NCBI GenBank assembly: GCA_900450595.1
Contig: UGGS01000001.1
Coordinates: 806,001 to 870,000 of the forward strand
DNA: 64,000 nt
Direction of reading: 5' to 3'
Source: [Flavobacterium] thermophilum
GTDB lineage: Bacteria; Bacillota; Bacilli; Bacillales; Anoxybacillaceae
The translations under genes were made by a program, and so were the position numbers. Shown piece after piece: positions 1 to 6,773 of this stretch (its first letter is position 1; each line of letters starts with the position of its first letter). The notes beneath the pieces were generated by a model. The model searched no databases and was not told the origin of the DNA. It worked only from the letters and a program-made list of their open reading frames with translations.

Positions 1-561
1 GCGAAGCTCGTCGGGCTGGAACAGCGCATCCATGACCGGGTGGGCACGTATTCGCTCGGCATGCGGCAGCGGCTCGGCATCGCGCAGGCGCTGCTTGGAA
101 AGCCGAAGGTGCTCATTTTGGACGAGCCGACCAACGGCCTTGACCCGGCCGGCATTCGCGAAATGCGCGCCTTCATCCGCTTTTTGGCGGAAACGGAAGG
201 GTTGAGCGTCCTCGTTTCATCGCATTTGTTAAGCGAAATTCAATTAATGTGCGACCGCGTCGCCATTATGGCGAAAGGGCGGCTCTTGGCGGTCGACACG
301 GTGGAGCGGCTGTTAAACCAGCAGGCGCGCGTCGTTTGGAAAGCCGTTCCGATCGAGCGGGCGCGGGCGCTGTTAGCGGCGGAAACCGAGGTGTTGCGCG
401 CCGATGAAGAGACGATCGTCACGCCATATGAGCCGTCGAGACTAGCCGCTTGGAACGCCAAGCTTGTCCAAGCCGGCGTCTCGGTTTCGGAAATTGAACC
501 GCGGCTGCCGACGCTCGAGGACTTGTTTATCGAGCTGACAGGGGGCGAAACGATTGAGTAA
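1..561 (+). CDS. ABC transporter ATP-binding protein (5' end outside window)
   Basis: ATPase subunit of an ABC-2 type exporter. The reading frame is open from base 1, so the N-terminus with the Walker A loop lies to the left. Visible are the signature region (YSLGMRQR), Walker B with its glutamate (VLILDEPTNGLDP), the D-loop and the H-loop histidine (SSHLLSE). The C-terminal tail resembles BcrA/YhcH-type ATPases of drug or lantibiotic exporters. The stop overlaps the start of the permease gene by 8 bases, so the two are translationally coupled and probably form one transporter at the membrane. The substrate cannot be read from the sequence. Confidence 0.93.
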   Translation, partial: AKLVGLEQRIHDRVGTYSLGMRQRLGIAQALLGKPKVLILDEPTNGLDPAGIREMRAFIRFLAETEGLSVLVSSHLLSEIQLMCDRVAIMAKGRLLAVDTVERLLNQQARVVWKAVPIERARALLAAETEVLRADEETIVTPYEPSRLAAWNAKLVQAGVSVSEIEPRLPTLEDLFIELTGGETIE

Positions 562-1534
562 GCTCGTGTATAATGAAATGTTGAAAATCGTTCGCAAACG
601 GCGTCTATGGGTGATCGCCGCCATCATTGCGGTGCTCGTCGCCTTGTTTACATACGCCCAATACCGCGAGACGGAAGAACTGCGAAAACGGCTTGGCACG
701 ACCGACTGGCGGACGCAGCTGCAGCAGCAAATCGTCGATTTGCAAAACCGCCTCCAGTCGCCGAGCATGTCGGAAGAATGGCGGAAGTATTTGCAAATCC
801 GTCTCAAGCAGCAGCAGTATTACTTAGAACATAACATCAACCCGTCCGCTCCTGGTGCGCCGACGTTTATGCGCACGTTTATCGAAAACGCCATCGATTT
901 GTTCTTGCCGCTTTTGGTGATGGTGGTGGCGGCCGATTTAGTGTCGTCCGAGGCAAGCGCTGGAACGATCAAGCTGCTTCTCGTTCGGCCGGTGAAGCGG
1001 TGGAAAGTGCTGCTCAGCAAATATATCGCGCTCTTGTTGTCTGTCTCGTTTGTGATGTTGGCGACAGCAGTGTTGTCGTATGTCATTTCCGGTCTTGTGT
1101 TCGGGTACGGCGGCTTTCATCTGCCACTATTGACCGGTTTTGTCCCTCAAGGAGAGGATCTCGATACAACGAACGTTCACATGATTCCGCAATGGAAATA
1201 CATTTTGATCGAGCTTGGGCTCGCCACGTTTGTGAGTGCTGTTGTCGGCACGCTGACGTTTATGTGTTCCGTGCTGCTTCGGAGCACGGCGGCAGTGATG
1301 GGCATTATGCTCGCGGCATTGATTTCTGGCGCGATTTTGTCGAACATGGTGTCGTCATGGCATTCGGCGAAATATTTGTTTATGGTCAATTTGCGGCTGA
1401 CAGATTACATAAAAGGAGCGACTCCGCCGATTGAGGGAATGACGCTTGGCTTTTCGATGGCCGTGCTGGCCGTTTGGGGGCTTGCAGGGCTTCTTGTCGC
1501 TTTTTTTGTCTTTATGCGGCGAGATGTCTATTGA
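554..1534 (+). CDS. ABC-2 type transporter permease
   Basis: Membrane partner of the preceding ATPase, 326 residues, starting at a TTG that overlaps the ATPase stop. It has one N-terminal membrane segment (about residues 17-35), then an extracytoplasmic Gln/Arg-rich, coiled-coil-like stretch (about 40-95), then five further hydrophobic segments, the last ending near the C-terminus. This layout is typical of ABC-2 permeases of the BcrB/NatB kind. A strong hairpin terminator lies 17 bases after the stop, so the pair ends its operon here. Family assignment is firm. The exported compound is unknown. Confidence 0.9.
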   Translation: MSKLVYNEMLKIVRKRRLWVIAAIIAVLVALFTYAQYRETEELRKRLGTTDWRTQLQQQIVDLQNRLQSPSMSEEWRKYLQIRLKQQQYYLEHNINPSAPGAPTFMRTFIENAIDLFLPLLVMVVAADLVSSEASAGTIKLLLVRPVKRWKVLLSKYIALLLSVSFVMLATAVLSYVISGLVFGYGGFHLPLLTGFVPQGEDLDTTNVHMIPQWKYILIELGLATFVSAVVGTLTFMCSVLLRSTAAVMGIMLAALISGAILSNMVSSWHSAKYLFMVNLRLTDYIKGATPPIEGMTLGFSMAVLAVWGLAGLLVAFFVFMRRDVY

Positions 1535-1550
1535 AAACGGCAGAGCGGCG

Positions 1551-1582
1551 AAAACCCGAGGGGGTGTTCCCTCGGGTTTTTC
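1551..1582. terminator. Bidirectional intrinsic terminator
   Basis: A 12-bp inverted repeat (AAAACCCGAGGG / CCCTCGGGTTTT) with a six-base loop and T-runs on both sides. It can end the ABC operon from the left and the minus-strand gene at 1603-2070 from the right. Confidence 0.9.
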
Positions 1583-1602
1583 AGTGAAAGGGGATGAAAT
1601 GC

Positions 1603-2070
1603 CTATCTATTCGGCTGCTTGTCGTGAACGCCGGCGAGTCCAAGCGCGTGATGGCCCCGCAGCAACTGCTCCACGGCCGGCCATTGCTGTTCATCGCAAC
1701 GGATGAGAAGCACGATATCAGCGCCTGTGCGGCTTTGACGGTGCGTGGATTTTCGGTTTACCCACCATTTGAGCAAAATGCCGATTCCGATGCCTGAAAC
1801 CGCCCCGATAATCCCCCAAATGATCGGACCCCATGCCAACACATAGCCGTAAATCGCCCCTAGCAGCATCAAGCACGTTCCTAAAATCGCCGCCAAGTCA
1901 AGGAAGCTGAACCCGTTGGCGTGATGGAGCGTATCAAGCAGGCGCGGCGGTTCGGCAGAGCGGTTGAGCGGGACTGCAAAAATCTGATGTTCAGCAATCC
2001 CTTTTTCTTGAAGCGCTGAAATCGCCAGTTCAACGAATAGGTGGCTCTCGAAAGTGGCAATGACAATCAT
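1603..2070 (-). CDS. Hypothetical two-TM membrane protein
   Basis: A 155-residue protein I do not recognise by name. Residues 1-50 form a soluble alpha/beta-like part starting MIVIATFESHLFVELAIS, similar in feel to the N-terminus of general-stress and YflT-like proteins, where a residue-specific fold precedes membrane helices. Two hydrophobic segments follow (about 55-78 and 80-103), then a hydrophilic tail with a second short alpha/beta stretch. The start is supported by a GGGAGG ribosome site. It lies 13 bases downstream of a broken membrane gene on the same strand and was probably co-transcribed with it. Confidence 0.7.
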   Translation of the reverse strand: MIVIATFESHLFVELAISALQEKGIAEHQIFAVPLNRSAEPPRLLDTLHHANGFSFLDLAAILGTCLMLLGAIYGYVLAWGPIIWGIIGAVSGIGIGILLKWWVNRKSTHRQSRTGADIVLLIRCDEQQWPAVEQLLRGHHALGLAGVHDKQPNR

Positions 2071-2083
2071 GAAACGCCTCCCA

Positions 2084-2668
2084 TCAAATCGGCCATGCGA
2101 ACCGTTTCGGCTGAAAGCGGCGCCGCAAATAGTGGGCTAGTTCTTTTTCAAACAACTTGTTGTATTCGACCGCTGATACGTAAGCATCGTAAAAGATGAA
2201 CGAGTAAATCGGTGGCAGATAAAGCGCCCACTGCATATCGATGATCTTCGTTGCACAATCGAATCGGCCCGTCAGCGTGTACGTAATCGCTTCGGGCAAG
2301 TGGGCGAAATACGATACCAAAATGGTAAAGGTGAAGATAAACAGGCCGGTGATCACTTTATGGACATACAAATGGCCAAGGCCCGGGGCGAGCACCGACT
2401 AGACCAGCGCCAGCCAAGGCTCGCGCTTGTCCAAATAATTAATATCCCATATTCCCATTCGGATGGAAGAGATCGGCGCATCTTCGCGGTCGGCGAGCAA
2501 ATACAGCTTGTTCATGTCGACTGAGCCGCGGTAGCTGTCCCAAATGCTGTACATGTAGATGGCCACATAAAACATGAGCCATCGTTCGTCAAGAACGGCT
2601 TTTGCCTTTTCAAAATCGCCAAGCAGCGAGTATAATATACCTGTATTGATATGGGCTTTTGTGTTGAT
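2084..2668 (-). pseudogene. Nonsense-mutated membrane protein gene
   Basis: The frame that encodes a 103-residue C-terminal part (APGLGHLYVHK, then two to three hydrophobic segments) continues upstream of an in-frame TAG at 2399-2401. The stop sits in WLALV(stop)SVLAPGLGH, where a tryptophan codon TGG is the simplest ancestor. The upstream part reads through KAHINTGILYSLLGDFEKAK and DMNKLYLLADREDAPISSI before meeting a TGA at 2669-2671. No start codon exists between that TGA and residue 32, so the 5' end is also damaged or missing. The GLGHLY motif beside a membrane segment recalls small TM2-like or DUF-type membrane proteins, but I cannot name the family. Confidence 0.7.
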
Positions 2669-2725
2669 AATTCAGAAAAAAGATAAATTTTCATCCGTTA
2701 TGGCGAAAAAAAGATAAAAAAACTA

Positions 2726-2754
2726 TTGACTTTCCTTTGAGGTTCATATAGAAT
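2726..2754 (+). promoter_or_regulatory. Sigma-A promoter of the tRNA operon
   Basis: TTGACT (2726-2731), a 17-base spacer and TAGAAT (2749-2754), about 25 bases before the first tRNA. Nothing else lies between, so this drives the three tRNAs. Confidence 0.8.
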
Positions 2755-2785
2755 GTGAATTGTCGCAAGGTAAACCAGCCTGTGT

Positions 2786-2862
2786 CGGGAAGTAGCTCAG
2801 CTTGGTAGAGCACACGGTTCGGGTCCGTGAGGTCGCAGGTTCAAATCCTGTCTTCCCGACCA
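2786..2862 (+). tRNA. tRNA-Pro (anticodon CGG)
   Basis: 77 bases, cloverleaf complete: acceptor CGGGAAG paired with CTTCCCG, anticodon loop TTCGGGT giving CGG (reads CCG), T-arm with GGTTCAAATC. The 3' CCA is encoded. It is the first gene of a three-tRNA operon. Confidence 0.95.
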
Positions 2863-2869
2863 TTGCCAT

Positions 2870-2942
2870 GGGGCCTTAGCTCAGCTGGGAGAGCGCCTGC
2901 CCCGCACGCAGGAGGTCATCGGTTCGAATCCGATAGGCTCCA
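2870..2942 (+). tRNA. tRNA-Ala (anticodon CGC)
   Basis: 73 bases. Acceptor GGGGCCT pairs with AGGCTCC (one G-U), anticodon loop CCCGCAC gives CGC (reads GCG), T-loop GGTTCGAATC. The discriminator is A and CCA is not encoded, so nucleotidyltransferase must add it. Confidence 0.94.
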
Positions 2943-2951
2943 TTTTTATAC

Positions 2952-3041
2952 GGAGGAATACCCAAGTCTGGCTGAAGGGGGCGGTTTCGAAAACCGCTAG
3001 GGGTGTCACAGCCCGCGGGGGTTCGAATCCCTCTTCCTCCA
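2952..3041 (+). tRNA. tRNA-Ser (anticodon CGA), discriminator A
   Basis: 90 bases with the long variable arm of a class II tRNA. Acceptor GGAGGAA pairs with TTCCTCC and the anticodon loop TTCGAAA gives CGA (reads UCG). CCA is not encoded. The base after the acceptor stem is A, whereas bacterial serine tRNAs normally carry G73. The 3' end abuts a tyrosine-recombinase remnant, so an integration event may have supplied this end. Confidence 0.92.
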
Positions 3042-3088
3042 TTTCTAATATCCGATCCTGTCAAATTGTAAATCATGAAACCCTTGAT

Positions 3089-3116
3089 ACGACTGCGTTG
3101 GCAGTCGTTTTTCATT
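3089..3116 (+). terminator. Terminator of the tRNA operon
   Basis: ACGACTGC / GCAGTCGT 8-bp hairpin with a GTTG loop, followed by a T-rich tract. It lies 48 bases after the tRNA-Ser gene. Confidence 0.8.
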
Positions 3117-3211
3117 TTTTGGGAATCCTTTTGACTTTTCTTCAAATCTTTTAACATGTTCAGCGTCTTATCATCAATCGTAATCGTTCGTTTCGAATCG
3201 AAAACACCGTC
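3108..3211 (-). pseudogene. Tyrosine-recombinase (phage integrase) fragment
   Basis: A short minus-strand frame reads DGVFDSKRTITIDD followed by KTLNMLKDLKKSQKD. This resembles the segment of ICE and phage integrases in which a basic KS(S)RRTI motif precedes an IDDETL..LKKWK helix in the catalytic domain. Only about 35 residues survive. There is no start, and the catalytic Arg-His-Tyr residues are absent. It sits directly beside a tRNA gene, the usual target of such enzymes. The match is from motif memory, not from a search, so confidence is moderate. Confidence 0.5.
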
Positions 3212-3237
3212 TCGATGGCATCTTTTTTTGAATTTAT

Positions 3238-3256
3238 GTATATACTATGTATATAC
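3238..3256 (+). promoter_or_regulatory. Double palindrome, likely MazE/MazEF operator
   Basis: Two copies of the self-complementary octamer GTATATAC separated by TAT, placed over the -10 region behind a TTGAAT box at 3228. Alternating palindromes of this kind are the autoregulatory sites of MazE-type antitoxins. It lies 56 bases before the likely mazE start. Confidence 0.6.
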
Positions 3257-3311
3257 GAAATGAAAGGAGAGAGGTATAATGGAATTAAACAAACAGAAAG
3301 GAGTGTCAATC

Positions 3312-3548
3312 ATGACAATAACAGTTCAAAAATGGGGAAACAGCCTTGCGGTTCGTATCCCAAGCGTGATTGCTGAACGTTTAGCGCTTCATCAAGGATC
3401 AGAAGTGGAGGTGATCGTTGAGAACCAAGCGATCAAGTTGATCCCGAAAAAGAAAAAGCCGACATTGGAGGAACTTTTGGCTAAAATCACGCCGGAAAAT
3501 CGTCATGCTGAAATTGATTTTGGAACAGAAGGGAATGAATTGTTCTGA
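3312..3548 (+). CDS. mazE: MazE-family antitoxin (AbrB-like)
   Basis: Antitoxin of a type II toxin-antitoxin pair. The N-terminal half carries the swapped-hairpin AbrB/PemI fold (ITVQKWGNSLAVRIPSVI), which binds DNA as a dimer. The C-terminal half (KKPTLEELLAKITPENRH and an acidic end) is the flexible part that covers the toxin. I place the start at 3312 because the protein family begins MTxTVQKWGNS and an AAAGGAG lies 8 bases upstream. An in-frame ATG at 3279 would add 11 residues. Its stop overlaps the toxin start by one base (TGATG). The pair lies between two copies of a 13-base repeat, one of them inside tRNA-Ser. Confidence 0.92.
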   Translation: MTITVQKWGNSLAVRIPSVIAERLALHQGSEVEVIVENQAIKLIPKKKKPTLEELLAKITPENRHAEIDFGTEGNELF

Positions 3549-3877
3549 TGCAAGCGCCGGATCGTGGGGATCTTGTTTACGTCAATTTCAATCCACAAGC
3601 AGGGCATGAGCAGGCAGGAAAAAGGCCCGGCATCGTTCTATCACCAAAGCGGTTCAATCAATTGACAGGGTTTGCGGTGCTTTGCCCGATCACCCGGCAA
3701 CAAAAAGGATATCCATTTGAAGTGGAATTGCCATCAGGCTTGGCCGTTGAAGGCGTGATTTTAACCGATCAGGTCAAAAGTTTAGATTGGCGCGCCCGAC
3801 AGCTTCAAATAGTAGGACGGGCGCCCAATGAAGTTGTTTCGGATTGCTTGGATCTGATTCATACTTTTCTTTCGTGA
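3548..3877 (+). CDS. mazF: MazF-family endoribonuclease toxin
   Basis: 109 residues with the PemK/MazF SH3-like core: PDRGDLVYVNFNPQAGHEQ, KRPGIVLSP, LCPITRQQKGYPFEV, LTDQVKSLDWRARQ. The conserved Arg and Thr of the catalytic site are in PITR. Such toxins cut mRNA at short sequence motifs until MazE neutralises them. It is coupled to mazE and followed by its own terminator. The PITRQQKGYPFEVELP version is nearer the E. coli ChpAK/PemK branch than the B. subtilis NdoA branch, which fits acquisition with the neighbouring element. Confidence 0.93.
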   Translation: MQAPDRGDLVYVNFNPQAGHEQAGKRPGIVLSPKRFNQLTGFAVLCPITRQQKGYPFEVELPSGLAVEGVILTDQVKSLDWRARQLQIVGRAPNEVVSDCLDLIHTFLS

Positions 3878-3899
3878 AAGGCCATTTATGGTGGGATTG

Positions 3900-3912
3900 G
3901 AATCCCTCTTCC
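3900..3912 (+). repeat. 13-bp direct repeat of the tRNA-Ser 3' arm
   Basis: GAATCCCTCTTCC here is identical to 3025-3037 in the T-arm and acceptor of tRNA-Ser. The two copies bracket the integrase scrap and mazEF like attL/attR. The downstream copy also sits in its own small inverted repeat (TTGGAA/TTCCAA), so chance or a structural role remains possible. Confidence 0.4.
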
Positions 3913-3920
3913 AACGTCCA

Positions 3921-3950
3921 CCTGCCGAGTGCCGGCAGGTTTTTGTTTTT
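3921..3950 (+). terminator. mazEF terminator
   Basis: CCTGCCG / CGGCAGG hairpin with a five-base loop followed by TTTTTGTTTTTT, 43 bases after the mazF stop. Confidence 0.88.
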
Positions 3951-4097
3951 TGCGAGCGGTATGGCCGCCATTTTTCAGGCAGATGACTTGCCTGTTTTTC
4001 GTTGAATCCGGTACGATGAAGGAGGAAACGGTTTGTCGATTGAGCTGCACTCCTTTCGGCAACGGCCGGAATTGCGCAACATAAGGGAGGAGAGGTT

Positions 4098-4931
4098 ATG
4101 GCGATTCAACGCCGCATTCGCCGTACCAAAACGGTGCAAATGACTGTCAACAGCCCGATTCACCGAAGCGGGCCTGTGCTGGAGCCCGGGAATTGGCAAG
4201 AGTATGATCCGTTTTTGCTGATGATGGAAGATATTTTCGAGCGCGGAACCTTTGATGTCCACCCGCACCGCGGCATCGAGACGGTGACGTACGTGATCAG
4301 CGGCGAGCTCGAACATTTTGACAGCAAAGCCGGCCACGGCACGCTCGGCCCCGGGGATGTGCAATGGATGACGGCCGGCCGCGGCGTCGTCCATAAAGAA
4401 GACCCGGCTCCCGGTTCGACGGTGCACAGCCTGCAGCTTTGGATCAACTTGCCGAGCACGCATAAAATGACCGAGCCGCGCTACCAAAACTTGCGCGCCG
4501 AGGACATGCCGGTGCGAAAAGAGGAAGGGGCGGTGATCCGCGTCTTTTCCGGCTCATCGAAAGGCGTCAAAGCGCCGACGAAAAACATCGTCCCGGTGAC
4601 GATGGTCGACATGACGGTGGAGCCGGGGGCGACGGTGGCGCAAGACTTGCCGGGCCATTACAACGGCTTTTTGTACATTTTAGAAGGCAGCGGCATGTTT
4701 GGCGCCGACAAGACGGAAGGAAAAGCCGGGCAAGCGCTGTTTTTCAGCCGCCACGACCGCGGCGAAGAAACGGAGCTGCAGGTGACCGCGCGTGAAAAGC
4801 TGCGCCTTCTTCTTTACGCCGGCGAGCCGGTGAACGAACCGGTCGTCGCCTACGGGCCGTTCGTCATGAACACGCCGGAACAAATCCGCGAAGCGATCCG
4901 CGATTACCAGGAGGGGCGGTTTGGTCAGTAA
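4098..4931 (+). CDS. Pirin family protein (quercetinase-like cupin)
   Basis: 277 residues, two cupin domains. The N-terminal cupin holds the metal ligands in FDVHPHRGIETVTYVISG (two His), a later His in HEDPAPG-type context (VVHKEDPAPGSTVHSLQLW), and the glutamate. The C-terminal pirin domain (about residues 165-275) has MVDMTVEPGATVAQDLP and a degenerate metal site. Family members include YhhW/YhaK-type quercetin 2,3-dioxygenases and redox-sensing regulators; the cellular substrate is not settled. A GGGAGGAGAGG ribosome site precedes the ATG. It is monocistronic, with a terminator directly after. Confidence 0.92.
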   Translation: MAIQRRIRRTKTVQMTVNSPIHRSGPVLEPGNWQEYDPFLLMMEDIFERGTFDVHPHRGIETVTYVISGELEHFDSKAGHGTLGPGDVQWMTAGRGVVHKEDPAPGSTVHSLQLWINLPSTHKMTEPRYQNLRAEDMPVRKEEGAVIRVFSGSSKGVKAPTKNIVPVTMVDMTVEPGATVAQDLPGHYNGFLYILEGSGMFGADKTEGKAGQALFFSRHDRGEETELQVTAREKLRLLLYAGEPVNEPVVAYGPFVMNTPEQIREAIRDYQEGRFGQ

Positions 4932-4936
4932 TGGCA

Positions 4937-4973
4937 GAAAAGAGCTGATCATTTTTCGGCTCTTTCTTTTTTT
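4937..4973 (+). terminator. Terminator after pirin gene
   Basis: GAAAAGAGC / GGCTCTTTC hairpin with a 13-base loop and a following T-rich run. It starts just after the stop. Confidence 0.8.
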
Positions 4974-5026
4974 ACTATGATGAAAATCGGGAACAATACC
5001 ATTCATTGCATCAGGAGGCATGGATG

Positions 5027-5776
5027 ATGAATGCGGTCATTGAAACGATTTTGCGCCATCGCTCGATTCGCCGTTTTGAAGAGCGGCCGTTGACGGATGA
5101 ACAAATCCGCACGATCGTCGAATGCGCCCAGGCGGCGTCGACTTCCAGTTATGTGCAGGCGTACTCGATCATCGGCGTGAAAGATCCGGAAAAAAAGCAA
5201 AAGCTTGCGGAATTGGCAGGAAATCAGTCGTACGTGGCCCAAAACGGCCATTTTTTCATCTTTTGCGCCGATTTTCACCGCCATGAGCTCATTGGCGAGC
5301 TAGAAGGAAAAGACGTGCTTCCGTCGCTAGAGAGCACGGAAAAGTTTATGGTCGCGCTGATTGACACAGCGCTTGCGGCGCAGAACGCCGCCATCGCTGC
5401 GGAGTCGATGGGGCTTGGCATTTGCTACATCGGTGGGTTGCGCAACAATTTGCCCGAAGTATGTGCGCTGCTAAATGTGCCGAAGCGGGTCATTCCGCTG
5501 TTTGGGCTTGCCGTCGGCTATCCTGCGCAAATGCCGGATCGAAAGCCGCGGCTGCCGTTTGAACACGTTTATCACGAGGACGAATACGACCAAGACCGCA
5601 CGCGGCTCGTCGAACAGCTGCAACGCTACAACGAAACCGTGTCTGCCTATTATGAACAGCGGACGAACGGCCGCCGCCGCGACACTTGGACCGGGCAAAT
5701 GGCCGAGATGCTCAGCCGTCAAGTCCGGATGTACATAAAGGAGTTTGTGGAAGGGAAAGGGTTCAATTTACGGTAG
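5027..5776 (+). CDS. NfsA/NfrA-type NADPH nitroreductase
   Basis: Flavin (FMN) oxidoreductase of the nitroreductase family, 249 residues. The N-terminus (VIETILRHRSIRRF) is the diagnostic FMN-phosphate-binding Arg-Ser segment. Further family blocks are AAQNAAIAAESMGLGICYIGG and FGLAVGYPAQMPDRKPRLP, with the basic tail (TWTGQMAEMLSRQ) that contacts NADPH in NfsA. Homologues reduce nitroaromatics, quinones and flavins. The start is set at the second of two adjacent ATGs (5024 and 5027), 8 bases from a perfect AGGAGG and matching the MNxxIETIL beginning of B. subtilis NfrA. A sirtuin gene follows, probably on the same transcript. Confidence 0.92.
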   Translation: MNAVIETILRHRSIRRFEERPLTDEQIRTIVECAQAASTSSYVQAYSIIGVKDPEKKQKLAELAGNQSYVAQNGHFFIFCADFHRHELIGELEGKDVLPSLESTEKFMVALIDTALAAQNAAIAAESMGLGICYIGGLRNNLPEVCALLNVPKRVIPLFGLAVGYPAQMPDRKPRLPFEHVYHEDEYDQDRTRLVEQLQRYNETVSAYYEQRTNGRRRDTWTGQMAEMLSRQVRMYIKEFVEGKGFNLR

Positions 5777-5849
5777 CCTCGCTGCAGGCGGGAGCCCCCA
5801 GCTCCCATTCCCGAAGTCCAAGAGGTTCGTAAGAAAGGAGAGAACGAGA

Positions 5850-6593
5850 GTGGGCAAAATCCGGCAACTGGCGCAATGGATCAAAGAGGCGAATACAATC
5901 GCCGTCCTGACCGGGGCCGGGATGAGCACGGAGTCCGGCATTCCTGATTTTCGCAGTGAAAACGGCCTTTACGCCCAAGAGGACCATGTCGAATATTATT
6001 TGTCAGAGCATTATTACAAAAAAGATCCGGCTGATTTTTGGCGTCGATTTAAGCGGATGTTTTCATTAAAAATGATGGGCGGCTTTGCCCCGAATGATGG
6101 GCATCGGTTTCTCCGTTGGCTTGAGGAGATGGGCAAGACGGTGACGATTTTGACGCAAAATATTGACGGGCTGCATACAAAAGCAGGGAGCACGAATGTC
6201 ATTGAGCTGCACGGCACGCTGCAGACGGCGACATGCCCGTCATGCGGCAACAAGTATGATCTGTCGTTTATCAACCACCACGAGGTGCCGCGCTGCGAAA
6301 AGTGCCAGACGATTGTCAAACCGGATGTCGTTTTGTTTGGCGGGCTCGTGCCGCGCATGGAAGAAGCGTTTGCTGCGGCGGCCGCCAGCGACTTGCTTCT
6401 GGCCATGGGAACAAGTTTGGAAGTGGCGCCCGTGAATCAAATCCCGTTTTATGTCGCCGCCGAATCGCCGGCAACAAGGAAAGTATTGATTAACAAAACA
6501 GCGACAAGAATGGACGGGATGTTTGACCTTGTCATTTATGGCGGAATCGGAGAAACGGTCGCCAACGTGCGCAAGCAACTACAGGCGGAATAG
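5850..6593 (+). CDS. NAD-dependent protein deacylase (sirtuin)
   Basis: SIR2 family, 247 residues. NAD pocket GAGMSTESGIPDFRS, catalytic-loop TQNIDGLH with the active histidine in IELHGT, zinc ribbon of four cysteines (CPSC and CEKC), then KPDVVLFGG and GTSLEVAPV. It removes acetyl or other acyl groups from lysines using NAD, and in bacilli controls acetyl-CoA synthetase among others. The start is the GTG at 5850, 9 bases after AAAGGAG. Upstream in-frame codons would give a long non-conserved leader overlapping the nitroreductase gene. Confidence 0.93.
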   Translation: MGKIRQLAQWIKEANTIAVLTGAGMSTESGIPDFRSENGLYAQEDHVEYYLSEHYYKKDPADFWRRFKRMFSLKMMGGFAPNDGHRFLRWLEEMGKTVTILTQNIDGLHTKAGSTNVIELHGTLQTATCPSCGNKYDLSFINHHEVPRCEKCQTIVKPDVVLFGGLVPRMEEAFAAAAASDLLLAMGTSLEVAPVNQIPFYVAAESPATRKVLINKTATRMDGMFDLVIYGGIGETVANVRKQLQAE

Positions 6594-6609
6594 ATCGATA
6601 GATTCCATG

Positions 6610-6644
6610 CCAACGGGAGAACACATATGGCGTTTTCCCGTTGG
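6610..6644. terminator. Hairpin after sirtuin gene
   Basis: CCAACGGGA / TCCCGTTGG with four more pairs inside and a nine-base loop. The downstream tract is A-rich rather than T-rich, so this may be a weak terminator or a boundary hairpin before the next promoter. Confidence 0.45.
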
Positions 6645-6664
6645 ACAAAAAATCAAAAAAGGTA

Positions 6665-6693
6665 TTGTACTTTTCAGAACATTCTAATATAAT
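6665..6693 (+). promoter_or_regulatory. Promoter of the beta-oxidation/Liv operon
   Basis: TTGTAC (6665-6670), 17 bases, TATAAT (6688-6693). The 18-bp palindrome at 6703 covers the expected transcription start. Confidence 0.8.
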
Positions 6694-6702
6694 AAAGATA
6701 AC

Positions 6703-6720
6703 ATACCAACCGGTTGGTAT
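6703..6720. promoter_or_regulatory. Perfect 18-bp palindromic operator (copy 1)
   Basis: ATACCAACCGGTTGGTAT is exactly self-complementary and lies 9 bases downstream of the -10 box. An identical copy at 24090-24107 has the same placement. Size, symmetry and position fit a TetR-family repressor site; a TetR gene lies in this operon at 10877. Confidence 0.8.
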
Positions 6721-6773
6721 TTTGATGAGTGGAGCCGAGCATAAAGGCGTAACGGAAAACGGAGGGGACCATC

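Noticed and set aside
2876..3157. 93-codon minus-strand gene across the tRNAs
   Set aside because: Most of it is antisense to two tRNA genes. Only the upstream stretch (3108-3211) has meaning, as an integrase remnant.
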